A stretch of 64,000 nucleotides of DNA from Akebia trifoliata. Taxonomy: Eukaryota > Streptophyta > Magnoliopsida > Ranunculales > Lardizabalaceae. The translations under genes and the position numbers were made by a program. The stretch lies in NCBI GenBank assembly GCA_017979445.1, contig CM030714.1, positions 1,054,001-1,118,000 of the forward strand, given 5' to 3'. The notes beneath the pieces were generated by a model. The model saw nothing but the letters and a program-made list of their open reading frames with translations, did no database searches and had not been told where the DNA came from. The first letter of the stretch is position 1; the number at the start of each line of letters is the position of its first letter. Below are positions 63,371 to 64,000 of the stretch, one piece after another.

Positions 63371-63911
63371 CTAAGTTGTTCAGAAAAAAAAATGGCCTAA
63401 CTTGATCCATTGCTTTTCCACTCTATTTTCCAAAAAAATTACATATGTTTTATCCCTTTTTTTCCTTTGGTCCTACCAAACGTAGGAGAAGAGAATATCA
63501 GTGAAAAAATAATTCCAGATTATGGTCTTTCTATAAACCAAACTGTAGTTGATTCTCGTACAAATTATACTGACATGTAACCATGCTGATAAAACTACTC
63601 GTGAAAATGGAGCAATGTTTACAGGTTCCTAGAACATGATAGCCACAAAAAGCGTAATTCCATATTCATGCAAGATAGGAATTTCTTACTCCAAAAAGAT
63701 ATTACAAGACATTTCAATATGCAATGGGAAGTAGATAAACGTTAACACATTTTACAAGACATGAAAATCTTTATTTATGTTTTCCATGCTGATTATTTAT
63801 AAATAAATTTATTCATCAGCTTCAAATGGAAATGCCATCATACACTAAAAAGGTTTAAGAAAACTTACCATTTAGGAACAAAGTCCTTGTCTCATGGTGA
63901 GATGCTACACA
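58875..63911 (-). CDS. CNOT9: CCR4-NOT transcription complex subunit 9 (CNOT9/Rcd1/CAF40-like), 3' part
   Basis: Six minus-strand exons are visible: 63911-63869, 62314-62208, 61850-61755, 60210-60020, 59911-59842 and 58934-58875 (TAA). Joined phases give a continuous protein of the Rcd1 armadillo-repeat family. It begins [20 protein letters not shown], continues through [39 protein letters not shown] and [20 protein letters not shown], and ends [23 protein letters not shown]9 is a core scaffold of the CCR4-NOT deadenylase and binds partner peptides in its armadillo groove (family knowledge). The N-terminal exons lie beyond the right edge. The short C-terminus after HNV and a few changes at conserved sites ([12 protein letters not shown]) suggest a slightly diverged paralogue, but no disabling change is seen. 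Large introns carry SINEs and a TIR element. Confidence 0.9.
59256..59680. mobile_element. TIR element in the last CNOT9 intron
   Basis: GGGAAAATTACTTAATAGAC on the left is inverted as ATTAAGTAATTTTCCC on the right, and similarity continues inward (GTAGGGACGTCTTTTTAAAT against GGAGGGATTTCTTTTGAAAC). No clear TSD. Between them are repeated GATCTCAATGATTC-type words. No coding. Confidence 0.6.
60541..60692 (+). mobile_element. tRNA-derived SINE in CNOT9 intron with (TG)n(TA)n end
   Basis: Starts AACCCCAAGGGGTTGGCATA, with box A TGGCATAGTGG and box B GTGTTCGAAACCCC, then the CAGTTGCATGTAGGACTTTC segment shared with 5457-5681. It ends in a TG/TA microsatellite (about 60659-60692). A plain tRNA gene is excluded because the spacing and arms do not fold. 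Confidence 0.75.
61330..61462 (-). mobile_element. tRNA-derived SINE (minus strand) in CNOT9 intron
   Basis: Minus strand: GCCAGCTTAGCTAAGTTGGT (box A zone), box B-like AGGTTCAAACCCCC, then CCCAACTTCACATTGC and an end CTTACCTATCAAAAAACAG with a short A run. Related to 35300-35405 and 53402-53545. Confidence 0.65.
63339..63365 (+). repeat. (AG)n microsatellite
   Basis: A perfect run of about 13 AG units in a CNOT9 intron. Confidence 0.9.
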
Positions 63912-64000
63912 CTGTAAAACGACCAAAAAAAAAAATATATCAATTACTCCCACATAAAGAACATGAAAAAACAGCAAATTCACTATCTAACAAGGACAGA

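Overview
The window is nuclear DNA of a flowering plant, probably a eudicot. Its genes are split by AT-rich GT-AG introns, encode plant-specific families (STRUBBELIG-family receptor, CERK1-type LysM receptor kinase), and sit among plant-type SINEs, MITEs, hAT elements, RTE LINEs and Ty1/copia and Ty3/gypsy remnants. The species cannot be named from the sequence. No tRNA, rRNA or CRISPR was found.

Layout. About 0.3-2.4 kb (+) holds the 3' exons of a mitochondrial-type ribosomal protein L4 gene whose 5' end lies outside the window. About 4.1-7.3 kb (-) holds a complete five-exon aspartate carbamoyltransferase gene (PYRB), with a likely 5'-UTR intron up to 8.4 kb. About 10.0-18.95 kb (-) holds a complete 16-exon STRUBBELIG-receptor-family (SRF) gene with an atypical kinase domain. 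From 19 to 31 kb there is no host gene, but several well-delimited elements are present. These include a 781-bp hAT-type element with an 8-bp target-site duplication (TSD) and a 1.17-kb long-TIR element carrying a glutathione S-transferase fragment (Pack-MULE-like). From 31.35 to 57.2 kb (+) lies a cluster of CERK1-like LysM receptor kinase genes: two complete 12-exon genes of 622 codons each and a third 5'-truncated, kinase-only copy. About 58.9-63.9 kb (-) holds the last six exons of a CCR4-NOT subunit 9 (CNOT9/Rcd1) gene that continues beyond the right edge.

The LysM cluster is the most informative part. Two units (about 30.8-42.26 kb and 42.26-51.27 kb) are a direct tandem duplication with matching promoters, introns, 3' UTRs and a downstream SINE-like repeat. 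Because the copies align throughout, each later insertion can be read against the empty site in its partner. These are a 385-bp solo LTR (TSD ATCTG) and a 3.56-kb gypsy element (TSD AGAAG) in copy 1, and a 230-bp hAT MITE (TSD TTCATATC) and a 1.2-kb block with LINE sequence in copy 2. Amino-acid differences between the copies are concentrated in LysM1 and LysM2, while LysM3 and the kinase are nearly identical.

The genes do not form a pathway. They cover organellar translation, pyrimidine synthesis, tissue-morphogenesis signalling, chitin or symbiosis perception, and mRNA deadenylation. All exon coordinates come from reading splice sites and reading phase by eye together with remembered family sequences. 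No alignment or transcript evidence was available.
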